DNA of 9,404 bases from Acidobacteria bacterium UBA7540 (lineage in GTDB: Bacteria > Acidobacteriota > Terriglobia > UBA7540): positions 1 to 9,404 of the forward strand of contig DLMI01000014.1 of assembly GCA_002478145.1 (NCBI GenBank), in the 5' to 3' direction. Shown piece after piece: positions 1 through 6,942 of this stretch. Each line of letters opens with the position of its first letter. The first letter of the stretch is position 1. Made by a program: the position numbers and the translations under genes. A model generated the notes under the pieces. It was not told the DNA's origin. It did not search any database and worked only from the letters and a program-made list of their open reading frames with translations.

Positions 1-448
1 TCTGCCGTTTCCGAAGCTGCTGGGCGAGGCGGGGAGACGATTCGCCTCAGCACGAGCTCTCTGGAGAGATCGAGCTAGGCTCCCACCGCAGTATCGCGAT
101 TTCTCGCCACCAGGGTGCGTGGTTTGCAAAACCCGGAAGTTGAAGCAGGCTTCTTATTGCCCGTTTGCCGTGCGAGCCGCATCGACTGCCTCGGCGTTTT
201 CGGCGACTAACACCCACACATTGCGGAACTGTCCCGGTCAGCTTGATTCGTTGCACGTTACTGATGGCAGGACAGTTGCGCTCCGCATCTAGGATTCGGC
301 CTGAAAAGTCGTCTTCCCGGAGAATGGTCGCAGGCCAGGGTCGCTGCATAACTGTTGGTAACAGCCCTTCCCACAACCAATAGGCGGATAGGTCCATGCT
401 CCTCGTGGCAGCTTACGCCTTGCGCCGCCGGTCAGGGCCTCGGCTTAG
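1..448. other. gene-free or unrecognised left flank
   Basis: I see no gene that I can support here. Reading frame 2 of the plus strand is open from the window edge to a TAG at 290-292, and the minus strand is open over 47-397. Neither translation shows a recognisable motif, and in GC-rich DNA such chance frames are common. The stretch holds several short perfect hairpins: GAGGCG/CGCCTC near 26-47, CTCTC/GAGAG near 56-67 and CTGTT-GGT-AACAG at 352-364. It could be the decayed 3' end of a gene lying to the left, or a structured RNA. Nothing in it matched an RNA family I know. Confidence 0.3.
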
Positions 449-568
449 CAGGTTGCTGAAAAAGGGGTCGGAGGCGCTGTAGCGGCGGGTTTACCCCGCC
501 ATAACCTCAGTGCCCTCAACCCGGACTGGCGGCGTGAAGCCGCCGCTACACCCTTTTTCAGCAACCTG
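449..568. repeat. MITE-like palindromic element with perfect 18-bp terminal inverted repeats
   Basis: The left terminus CAGGTTGCTGAAAAAGGG (449-466) is repeated exactly, inverted, at 551-568. Inside it, TGTAGCGGCGG (478-488) is again the inverse of 540-550, but an 11-base stretch at 467-477 interrupts the left arm. Two internal hairpins stand back to back: GGCGGG/CCCGCC (484-489 with 495-500) and GGCGGC-GTGAA-GCCGCC (528-544). There is no ORF of note inside and I see no target-site duplication at the borders. The shape is that of a non-autonomous, fold-back intergenic repeat. That it is multicopy is an inference I cannot test here. Confidence 0.75.
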
Positions 569-713
569 TCAGAAATGGGGCCTCTGCGGGAGGCGCATAA
601 GCTCTCACATTCGTGCCTCACCTCACTGCGCGGAAGGCTGGAAGAGCCGCCCCGGGGCTGCGACGATGCCCCCAGATCATCCCTGGGATCAGAATAAAGC
701 TCGCGCTTTGCAC

Positions 714-742
714 TTGACAGGCGATCCGACTCATGGTAGCCT
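714..742 (+). promoter_or_regulatory. orphan sigma-70-like promoter
   Basis: A perfect -35 hexamer TTGACA (714-719) is followed after 17 bases by TAGCCT (737-742), which matches the -10 consensus at three of six positions, including the first two bases and the last. No convincing coding region or tRNA follows within 500 bases. It might serve an unannotated RNA or the UvrC-like gene through a long leader, or it may be chance. Confidence is low because the -10 element is weak. Confidence 0.35.
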
Positions 743-821
743 ATTCTAGTTGTCGCAGGAGCGCGCGGGCAAGCGGACGCGGCAAGGCAACGCCAAAGGG
801 ACTTGGCAAGGGGGAAAAAGG

Positions 822-985
822 CGCGGAAAATGAAAAAAAGATACTAAATAGTGGGAACGAACCTAAGGATTTGTTTAAAAGAAAGGAGTTAGCGTTTTTC
901 TGGGCCAAAAACGAACTGGTTTTTGATGCAAAAGAACCCAAATCAAACCCAAAAATGGGGCCAAAAAACCGCCTTTTGCGTGGAA
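822..985. other. A-rich island in a gene-free stretch
   Basis: This segment is strikingly rich in A runs compared with the GC-rich sequence on both sides. It includes a perfect 7-bp hairpin, CAAAAAC-gaactg-GTTTTTG (906-925). The plus frame through 733-1095 stays open and is Lys/Asn/Phe-rich across the island. It starts inside the promoter-like region, has no good ribosome binding site, and changes character sharply on either side, so I do not call it a gene. The whole of 569-1100 holds no supported gene. Foreign origin or a dispersed repeat would both explain the composition. Confidence 0.4.
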
Positions 986-1100
986 TCGAAGTCAAATTCG
1001 CGAGTCGAAAGGCGTCGGCGGACAGGCGAGCGCAAGGGGGCTACACGAGTATCGGATTTGACGTCGCCCGGCATTGGAAATCCGCTGAAGGGTAAAGTTT

Positions 1101-1234
1101 GTGTCATTCCGATCCCGCGGTCGCGGGAGAGGAATCTCGCTCTGGCTGTGGCGGCGCTTCCTGGGAAGAAAGAATCGGGGCGAGATTCCTCCCCTTCCCC
1201 CTCACTTCGCTCGGGGTCAGGGTCGGAATGACAC
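1101..1234. repeat. palindromic intergenic element of the GTCATTCCGA / GAGGAATCTCGC type
   Basis: The ends are inverted copies: GTGTCATTCCGATCCC at 1101-1116 and its near-exact complement at 1219-1234. A second nested pair is GAGGAATCTCGC (1129-1140) with GCGAGATTCCTC (1180-1191). The left arm carries a perfect inner hairpin, TCCCGCG-GT-CGCGGGA (1113-1128). From general knowledge, sequences of the form GTCATTCCGA...GAGGAATCTC recur as intergenic repeats in several bacterial phyla, and this looks like a fold-back pair of such units. It ends 79 bases before the UvrC-like gene and may affect transcript structure there. Confidence 0.7.
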
Positions 1235-1313
1235 TTGTGCTCCGCGCCAGCCTCCCAAATGTAAAGAAGCGTTGGACGCGCTACACTAGAACCCGAATTA
1301 GCCGGTGAGGGAA

Positions 1314-2582
1314 ATGAGACTTCAATGCTCCGCGCCATTCGATCCGAACAACGAGCCGGAATCTTTCTTCGAGTCTTTCCCCTCGCGCCCCGCGGTTTTT
1401 GCACTTTTCCCGTCTGACTCCGGAGTTGCTTCCCCGCCATACCTCACGCGCACGCGGGACCTTCGCCGGCGCTTGAGCCGGCTGTTGTCCCCAAAGCGGG
1501 AAATCTCGCGGATGTTCAACTTGCGGGGATTCGCTCGCCGGGTTGAGTGGCAGGTTGTCGGGTCTGCCTTTGAGGCTCAATGGCTGAATTATCTTCTGAA
1601 CAAACAGTATTACCCCCGGCAATACCGTTTCCGGCTACGCCTTAAACCTCCGGCCCTTCTCAAGCTCAACTTGCGCAACCGCTTCCCGCGCTGTTATCCC
1701 ACTCGGCGACTGCTGAAAGATGGGGCTTACTACTACGGCCCTTTTCCTTCGCAAGCTGCCGCCGAGCGTTTTGCGGCGGAATTCCTCGACTTCTTCAAGA
1801 TCCGCCGCTGCGTCGAGGATCTAGACCCCGACCCTTCCCACCCCGGTTGTATATACTCGCAGATGAAGATGTGTCTTGCGCCCTGCTTTGCCGGTTGCAC
1901 CGATGACGAATACCAGCGTGAGGTGGGGCGTGTGGTGGAATTCCTGGATGCGCAGGGCCACTCGCTGCTCCGTGCGCTCGCGGAGGAGCGCACCCGGGCG
2001 TCGGAAACGCTCCAATTCGAACAGGCGGCGAAGATCCATGCCAAGGTCGAGAAAGTCAACGGAGTGTTGCGCCAGAAATCCGAACTGGCGCGCAACCTGC
2101 GTGAGCTTCACGCGCTGGTAATGCAGAAGGGCGCGGAAGAGAAGAGCGTGCTCTTCTTCCGCGTGTGGCGGGGCGAATTGCGCGGACCCGCCTTGCTTTC
2201 GCTGGACGAGAACGTGCCCTCGCCTGTCCCCCTTGACCAGCAACTCCATAACTTGCTGGATTCCCTCGCGGGCGACTCGCCGCCTGTATCTCCCACCAAA
2301 CCCCCTTTGCTGCCGTCGCCCCATCCGCCCGCTGCTGTCAGGACTGTCGATGCGAGAGGGCAGAGTCCCGCGCCCCCGCGCACTTCCACGCCCTCGCCTA
2401 TTTACCCGCGGGGGTATGGTGCCGAATTCGATCCGGCGGTTCCGCCCTGGGAACACTTGAGCCTGTTGGCGCGCTGGTTCTACAGCAGCTTCCGCGAGGG
2501 TGAATTGGTCATGCTAAACGCTGAGCAGACGATTCCCCACACTCGCCTTATCCGCCTCTGCCGCAAAATCCTCACCCCGTGA
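1314..2582 (+). CDS. UvrC-like protein with degenerate GIY-YIG domain, Cys4 cluster and UVR motif; no RNase H/HhH part
   Basis: The 422-residue product aligns by eye with the N-terminal half of the excision nuclease subunit UvrC. Residues about 23-105 resemble GIY-YIG, but the GIY tyrosine is Phe29 and YIG reads YLT. The position of UvrC's metal-binding glutamate (LLLE-x-N) is Asn92. DGAYYYGPF (136-144) matches UvrC's region after the nuclease. Cysteines 166, 179, 187 and 191 follow the spacing of the E. coli UvrC cysteines reported to bind a [4Fe-4S] cluster. A UVR motif (about 224-255, LQFEQAAKIHAKVEKV), which in UvrC contacts UvrB, follows. The C-terminal RNase H-like nuclease and HhH domains are absent; a Pro-rich linker (about 320-365) leads to a short end containing HLSLLARWFYSSF. 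True UvrC is about 600 residues. ATG 1314 is preferred because GGTGAGG lies just upstream; an in-frame GTG at 1305 is possible. A non-catalytic or regulatory repair role is inferred. The UvrC relationship is strong; the function is open. Confidence 0.87.
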   Translation: MRLQCSAPFDPNNEPESFFESFPSRPAVFALFPSDSGVASPPYLTRTRDLRRRLSRLLSPKREISRMFNLRGFARRVEWQVVGSAFEAQWLNYLLNKQYYPRQYRFRLRLKPPALLKLNLRNRFPRCYPTRRLLKDGAYYYGPFPSQAAAERFAAEFLDFFKIRRCVEDLDPDPSHPGCIYSQMKMCLAPCFAGCTDDEYQREVGRVVEFLDAQGHSLLRALAEERTRASETLQFEQAAKIHAKVEKVNGVLRQKSELARNLRELHALVMQKGAEEKSVLFFRVWRGELRGPALLSLDENVPSPVPLDQQLHNLLDSLAGDSPPVSPTKPPLLPSPHPPAAVRTVDARGQSPAPPRTSTPSPIYPRGYGAEFDPAVPPWEHLSLLARWFYSSFREGELVMLNAEQTIPHTRLIRLCRKILTP

Positions 2583-2659
2583 AGCTCTCAGCCGTCAGCT
2601 ATCAGCTATCAGCAAGAAGAACTTGTTCGCTGATAACTGATAGCTGACGGCTGATGGCT
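2583..2659. repeat. TCAGC period-7 palindrome (31-bp arms)
   Basis: Arms at 2583-2613 and 2629-2659 are inverted repeats matching at 28 of 31 positions around a 15-base loop. Each arm is an array of the pentamer TCAGC separated by two variable bases, giving an exact 7-base period with four units per arm. The element begins directly after the stop codon of the UvrC-like gene and ends 7 bases before the PBP promoter. It therefore could fold in the transcript and insulate the two genes. A closely related copy lies at 8737-8811. No T tract follows, so it is not a classical intrinsic terminator. Confidence 0.85.
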
Positions 2660-2666
2660 TTGTTGT

Positions 2667-2695
2667 TTGACTGCGAGCGCCGACCAACCTACAAT
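2667..2695 (+). promoter_or_regulatory. sigma-70 promoter of the PBP gene
   Basis: TTGACT (2667-2672) and TACAAT (2690-2695) are separated by 17 bases, each one base off consensus. Transcription would start near 2702, leaving a leader of only about 12 bases before ATG 2714. This placement argues against the longer in-frame start at 2654, which lies upstream of the promoter and inside the palindrome. A four-codon out-of-frame ORF (ATG 2707, stop 2719-2721) overlaps the chosen start. Confidence 0.72.
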
Positions 2696-2713
2696 GGCTT
2701 AAGGCGATGGACC

Positions 2714-5302
2714 ATGCCTGACAGGTTTCTTTCCATAACCACGCCCCCTCCGCCTCGCCGGCCCTCTCCGCCCAGGGTCGGCAGCCGCAAGGTCTTCGGC
2801 CAGTTTGTATTTCTGACTCTCTTGCTTCTTTCTGTGGGATTGGGCGCGCTGGCCGGGCTGGTCTTTGTGTATTCGTCTGACCTGCCGCAGATTCGCGAGT
2901 TGGAAGATTATCGGCCGGACGTGATGACGGACCTTTATGCGGACGACGGCACCATCATCGGAAGCTTTGCGCTGGAGCGGCGCGTCATCGTCACCTACAA
3001 CCAGATTCCCCCGGTCATGAGAGACGCGGTCATCTCCATAGAAGATCGCCACTTCGAAAACCACTGGGGCATTGATGTGCTGCGCATCGTGCGCGCCGCG
3101 GTTACGGACCTGATGGAGTGGCGGAGAGCTCAGGGGGCCAGCACCCTCACCCAGCAGCTTAGCAGGAAGCTGTTCCTGACGCCGGAGAAGAGCTTCCGGC
3201 GCAAAATCCAGGAAGCCTTGATGGCCATTCAAATTGAGCGGCACTTCACCAAGTCCCAAATCTTCGCGATGTACGCGAACCAAGTGGATCTTGGGCATGG
3301 GAATTTTGGTTACGAGGCCGCCGCGCAATTCTTTTTTGGCAAGCACCTGGACCAGTTAACGCTCCCGGAAGCGGCGCTGGTGGCGGGAATCCCCAAGTCA
3401 CCCACGGCCTATTCGCCCATCCTGCACCCCGAAGCCTCGCGCCGGCGCCGCAATCAGGTGCTGCTCGCCATGCTGGAGAATGGAAAGATCTCGCTGGAAA
3501 AATACCGAGAGGCAGCCAATGTCCCCCTCAGCTTGAATATCCAGAAATGGAATTACACTGTGGCGCCTTACTTTGTGGAAGAGCTCCGCCAATTCCTCGA
3601 GAAGAAGTACGGGCCGGCGGCGGTCCACGAACAGGGTCTCCGCGTTTACACGACGCTCAACATCAACATGGGAAAGAGGGCTGAGGAAGCCCTTCAGCAG
3701 GGCCTGCGCGACGATGACAAACACCGGGGCTGGCGCGGCCCCGAGAAGAACATCTTGAAAAACCCCCTCACCCTCGCCGGCGGTGAACCCGTGACCCTGG
3801 AAACCTACACGGACAGCGACTGGAAGCCAGCCTTCCAGCCGGGTGATTTGGTGCACGGATTAGTGATGCAAGCGAGCGCAGACCATGCCATCGTCCGGTT
3901 TGGCGACTCCACGGTGCGCGTCACCCCCCCGGATTTTGCCTGGACCAAGCGGACCCAGGCAAGCGACATCTTTGCTCCCGGCGACCTGGACTTGTTTCAA
4001 GTAAAGGAAATCAAAGGGTCGAAGCTTCACGTGGCCCTCGATCAGGATCCCAGCGTCCAAGGGGCGTTGCTGGTGATTGACAATGCTACGGGCGCCATCA
4101 AGGTGATGGTCGGGGGATACGACTGGAACGACAGCAAATATAACCGGGCCACTCAGGCGGAACGGCAAGTGGGCTCTTCCTTCAAGGTGTACGTCTACTC
4201 GCAGGCGATGCTCGACGGCATGTCACCCTTGGACACGATTGTAGATGCGCCGGTCAGTTACCACACTTCCTCCGGCCTCTGGGCGCCGCACAACTACGAT
4301 GAAAAGTACGAAGGGACCATCACGCTGCTGCACGCGCTGGCCGAGTCGCGCAATGTTCCGGCCGTTCGCCTGCTGGGGAAAGTCGGGGTTGATAGCGTCA
4401 TAAGACTGTGCCGCAAATTTGGCATCACGTCACGGCTGGTTCCCAACCTGCCGCTGGCGCTTGGCGCCTCGGATCTGACCCTGCTCGAGCATACCTCCGC
4501 TTTCACTACTTTCCCGAACGACGGTGTCCACATCGCGCCGCGCCTGGTCTACCGTGTGACCAATTACGACGGGCGAGTGATCGACGATTTCCAGCCGGAA
4601 GTCACGGACGTTCTTCCGGCTTCTGTCGCACGCCTCATGGTTTCGATGTTGCGGGAGGTCTTCAACTCCGGCACGGCCGTGCGGGCCAGGTCGCTGGCCC
4701 AGAAATACCCCATGGCGGGCAAGACGGGCACCACCAACGATTTCACCGACGCGTGGTTTCTCGGTTTTACGCCGTCCCTCACCTGCGGCGTATACGTGGG
4801 CTTTGATGACCACCAAACGCTCGGCGATAAGGAAGAAGGAGCGCGTGTGGCGCTGCCCATCTGGATGCAGTTTATGAGCGAGATCCTGAAGGAGCGGCCC
4901 GTCGAGGAGTTCCCGCACTCACCGCTCCTGACGAACCCCGGCCAGGTGAAGGAAATCCTCGCCAGCGCCGGGCCTGAACTGTTGCTGGGTGGGAGCCCGC
5001 CAAGCGTGACCAAAGCCGCGGCCCAGCCTGCGTCAGGGCCTGCGGGGCACGCCGCAGGCCAACCGGAGCCAAAACCCGCCGCTCCGCCACCTCCGGCAGG
5101 TTCAACCTCATCAGTTCCTGGTCTCGCGGTAACACCAGTGTCCTCTGCGGCCACCGGAAGTGCCGCTGCACCCGCAAAGGCGAAGCCCCAAGCCGTGCCC
5201 GCTCCGACAAAAACGAAACCCTCCTCCACCCCTGCCGGCGCCAAAGCCACACCAAATCCTCCTCCGAGTGCGGCGCCGAGTCAGAATCCTGCGCCGCGTT
5301 GA
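2714..5302 (+). CDS. class A penicillin-binding protein (PBP1A family), bifunctional transglycosylase/transpeptidase
   Basis: This 862-residue inner-membrane enzyme polymerises lipid II into glycan strands and cross-links peptides in the periplasm. A Pro/Arg-rich cytoplasmic tail (1-26) precedes one membrane helix (about 28-53). The GT51 domain shows all hallmark motifs: EDRHFENHWG with catalytic Glu110, GASTLTQQ (141-148), RKIQE (163-167) and the NQVDLGHGNFGYEAA block. A central region (about 370-465) fits the OB-like insert of PBP1A. The transpeptidase has SSFK with nucleophile Ser488, SRN (545-547) and KTGT (670-673). All catalytic residues are present. From about residue 760 the protein ends in roughly 100 residues of Pro/Ala/Lys-rich low-complexity sequence, probably periplasmic and disordered. 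Start 2714 is chosen because a promoter lies at 2667-2695 and the in-frame ATG 2654 falls within a repeat. The gene is convergent with thiL. The family is certain; the exact PBP paralogue is not. Confidence 0.96.
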   Translation: MPDRFLSITTPPPPRRPSPPRVGSRKVFGQFVFLTLLLLSVGLGALAGLVFVYSSDLPQIRELEDYRPDVMTDLYADDGTIIGSFALERRVIVTYNQIPPVMRDAVISIEDRHFENHWGIDVLRIVRAAVTDLMEWRRAQGASTLTQQLSRKLFLTPEKSFRRKIQEALMAIQIERHFTKSQIFAMYANQVDLGHGNFGYEAAAQFFFGKHLDQLTLPEAALVAGIPKSPTAYSPILHPEASRRRRNQVLLAMLENGKISLEKYREAANVPLSLNIQKWNYTVAPYFVEELRQFLEKKYGPAAVHEQGLRVYTTLNINMGKRAEEALQQGLRDDDKHRGWRGPEKNILKNPLTLAGGEPVTLETYTDSDWKPAFQPGDLVHGLVMQASADHAIVRFGDSTVRVTPPDFAWTKRTQASDIFAPGDLDLFQVKEIKGSKLHVALDQDPSVQGALLVIDNATGAIKVMVGGYDWNDSKYNRATQAERQVGSSFKVYVYSQAMLDGMSPLDTIVDAPVSYHTSSGLWAPHNYDEKYEGTITLLHALAESRNVPAVRLLGKVGVDSVIRLCRKFGITSRLVPNLPLALGASDLTLLEHTSAFTTFPNDGVHIAPRLVYRVTNYDGRVIDDFQPEVTDVLPASVARLMVSMLREVFNSGTAVRARSLAQKYPMAGKTGTTNDFTDAWFLGFTPSLTCGVYVGFDDHQTLGDKEEGARVALPIWMQFMSEILKERPVEEFPHSPLLTNPGQVKEILASAGPELLLGGSPPSVTKAAAQPASGPAGHAAGQPEPKPAAPPPPAGSTSSVPGLAVTPVSSAATGSAAAPAKAKPQAVPAPTKTKPSSTPAGAKATPNPPPSAAPSQNPAPR

Positions 5303-5475
5303 GCTGCGGTGACACCCGCGTTATGTGCGCAGAGCAGGCGTCGAATCTTTGCCAAGAGCACGCTTTCTTCTCCTGCCACAGGCGCGCGACCCGCTCCCGC
5401 CGGGTGCGGCAAGGTGCGCTGAATGCGAGATGACAGAGTGCGTCGGAGGGGGCCACGCCGGGCTTTTTAGCTGCT

Positions 5476-6513
5476 TCAATTAGTTCTTCTTCGGAAGCAG
5501 TCCCAACCTGCCGGCTCGAGCGTGCGGACGTTGCCTTCGGGCATAGCCAGCTTTATGGCTTTTGAGGCTTCAATTTCTCCGACGTGATAAAGAGGCCGTC
5601 CCCGGAACTTCAAGGGAAGACGCGAAGCCTTCCGCCGCGGGACGGTGAAGAGCAGTTGATAATCTTCGCCCCCGTGGAGCGCCAATTGAAGGGAATCCGC
5701 AGCCTCAGGCAGGTTGGGGCCGGGGATCTTCGCAGCCCACAACCGTGCCCCCACGCCGCTGGCAGCGCAGAGTCGGGAGAGGTCTGTGGAAAGTCCGTCA
5801 CTCAAGTCCATCAGCGCCGAAGCCATGCGGCGCTCGGAAAGAAATCTCCCCAGCGCACATTGTGGTTCTGGAAAGAGGTGAGCATGCACGGCCTCCCTGG
5901 CTGCCGCGTTTGCGGGAAGACGGGAGCCGCCTCGCTTGCTCTGGAGCAGGCGAAGGCCGAGCGCTGAAAGCCCCAACCGGCCGCTCACAAAAATCTGGTC
6001 TCCGGTGCGGGCGCCTGACCGCCGCAGTGCTTTGTCTCTGGGGACCTCCCCTGCTACTAGCACGTCAATGAAAGTCCTTCCGGGAACCAAGGCAGTATCC
6101 CCTCCGACCAGTCGAACGCCGAAGCGCCCCCCCAGTGCCAGCAGTCCACGGTAGAACCCGGAAACCCAGTCGCGCGTTACCTCTTTCGAAATGGCCAACG
6201 ATACCAACACGTAGCGGGGGACGCCACCCATCGCCGCCACGTCGCTCAGAGAGCGGGCAAGCGCCCGGTGACCCACGGCCTCCGGCGGGTGCAACCGGCG
6301 GGTGAAATGGACATCCTCGATCGACATGTCGGTGGTCAGAATAAGTTCATGCCTACCCTTGACCGCCACCAGCGCGGCATCGTCGCCAATGCCGAGTTTC
6401 ACCCCTTCTTCAACCCTTAGAGGCCGCACCCTTTCATGCCCGTGTGCGGGGGCCGCCAGTGCCTGGAGCCACTGTACGAATTCGTTTTCAGTCCGAAACA
6501 AGTCTTCACCCAT
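5476..6513 (-). CDS. thiL: thiamine-monophosphate kinase
   Basis: ThiL phosphorylates thiamine monophosphate with ATP to the coenzyme thiamine diphosphate, the last step of the pathway, in the cytosol. The 345-residue product shows the expected ATP-grasp-like AIRS/PurM fold motifs in order: GIGDDAA (41-47), TTDM (60-63), SDVAAMGG (90-97), GGDT (137-140), DLSDGL (236-241), GGEDY (281-285) and the typical C-terminal GWDCF (336-340). The acidic residues that bind Mg-nucleotide are intact and the length is normal. I chose ATG at 6513 because the protein then begins MGED, as ThiL proteins usually do. A GTG at 6537 would add eight residues and has a weak AAGG upstream. No other thiamine gene is in the window. 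It is convergent with the PBP gene (173-base gap) and divergent from the M23 peptidase gene. Confidence 0.95.
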   Translation of the reverse strand: MGEDLFRTENEFVQWLQALAAPAHGHERVRPLRVEEGVKLGIGDDAALVAVKGRHELILTTDMSIEDVHFTRRLHPPEAVGHRALARSLSDVAAMGGVPRYVLVSLAISKEVTRDWVSGFYRGLLALGGRFGVRLVGGDTALVPGRTFIDVLVAGEVPRDKALRRSGARTGDQIFVSGRLGLSALGLRLLQSKRGGSRLPANAAAREAVHAHLFPEPQCALGRFLSERRMASALMDLSDGLSTDLSRLCAASGVGARLWAAKIPGPNLPEAADSLQLALHGGEDYQLLFTVPRRKASRLPLKFRGRPLYHVGEIEASKAIKLAMPEGNVRTLEPAGWDCFRRRTN

Positions 6514-6573
6514 AAGACAATTGCGAGCCCAGCGCACCGGCCTTGATATCCGGGCGGTGAGAAGTCAGGGGAT

Positions 6574-6602
6574 AGAATATCGCTTTTCGGGCACAGTCGG
6601 AA
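6574..6602 (-). promoter_or_regulatory. possible thiL promoter
   Basis: Read on the minus strand, TTCCGA (6602-6597) and TATTCT (6579-6574) are 17 bases apart. The -10 is a fair match and the -35 is poor. A start near 6567 would give a 54-base leader to ATG 6513. This is the best candidate in the divergent region, but weak. Confidence 0.3.
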
Positions 6603-6800
6603 TCTGGTCGCTGCACAAAAGTCCCGCGAACTTCAAGGGCACCTTACACATGTTACAGGATTGCGCGAAGGAAGCAGATGGGGATAATGTTAGTCCAGTC
6701 AGACTTAAGTGAAGTCATTTTACTCCCCTTTGAGAAACTGGACATATTGACCTCATGCATTTGTTGTAGGGGTGCCTACTCGTTTTGGTGTATTTGACGC

Positions 6801-6829
6801 TTGACATACGCTCTCATCTTCAATAGGAT
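6801..6829 (+). promoter_or_regulatory. sigma-70 promoter of the M23 peptidase gene
   Basis: A perfect TTGACA (6801-6806) and TAGGAT (6824-6829) are separated by the optimal 17 bases. The start would be near 6836, giving a leader of about 107 bases before ATG 6943. The rest of the 405-base thiL/M23 divergent gap holds no ORF that I can support. Confidence 0.7.
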
Positions 6830-6878
6830 TCTTCCCGATGTGCCTAAGTAAGACTTTTCTAAGGTCCGTCCCCGACGC

Positions 6879-6900
6879 CCCTAGCGGCTAACCGATAGGG
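6879..6900 (+). promoter_or_regulatory. hairpin in the M23 peptidase mRNA leader
   Basis: CCCTA (6879-6883) pairs with TAGGG (6896-6900), and inside it CGG (6885-6887) pairs with CCG (6892-6894) around a CTAA loop, with one G-A mismatch between the two stems. It lies 28 bases before the ribosome binding site GGGAGAA. It has no T tract, so it is not a terminator. A role in mRNA stability or translation control is only a guess. Confidence 0.4.
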
Positions 6901-6942
6901 AATTCATAGCAAGAAATAATCTCTCGACGGGAGAACTAATAA

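Noticed and set aside
2..292. Open frame from the window edge to TAG 290-292, possible C-terminal end of a gene to the left
   Set aside because: It has no family motif and ordinary codon third positions, and overlapping open frames exist on the other strand. Without the upstream sequence it cannot be supported.
47..397. 116-codon minus-strand frame
   Set aside because: The sequence is rich in Arg/Ser/Trp/Pro with no motif. The GAGGAG before the ATG is only one base away, which is too close for a good start.
733..1095. 120-codon plus-strand open frame
   Set aside because: It starts inside the orphan promoter region with no ribosome binding site, and its composition jumps from Arg/Gly-rich to Lys/Asn-rich and back in step with the DNA composition. 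No recognisable motif is present.
2583..2659. Reading the repeated TCAGC units as a CRISPR array
   Set aside because: The repeat unit is five bases at 7-base steps in an inverted arrangement. No spacers of CRISPR size and no cas genes are present.
5452..5468. GCC/GGC mini-hairpin followed by TTTTT as terminator of the PBP gene
   Set aside because: The stem is only three or four base pairs, too weak to call an intrinsic terminator despite the T run.
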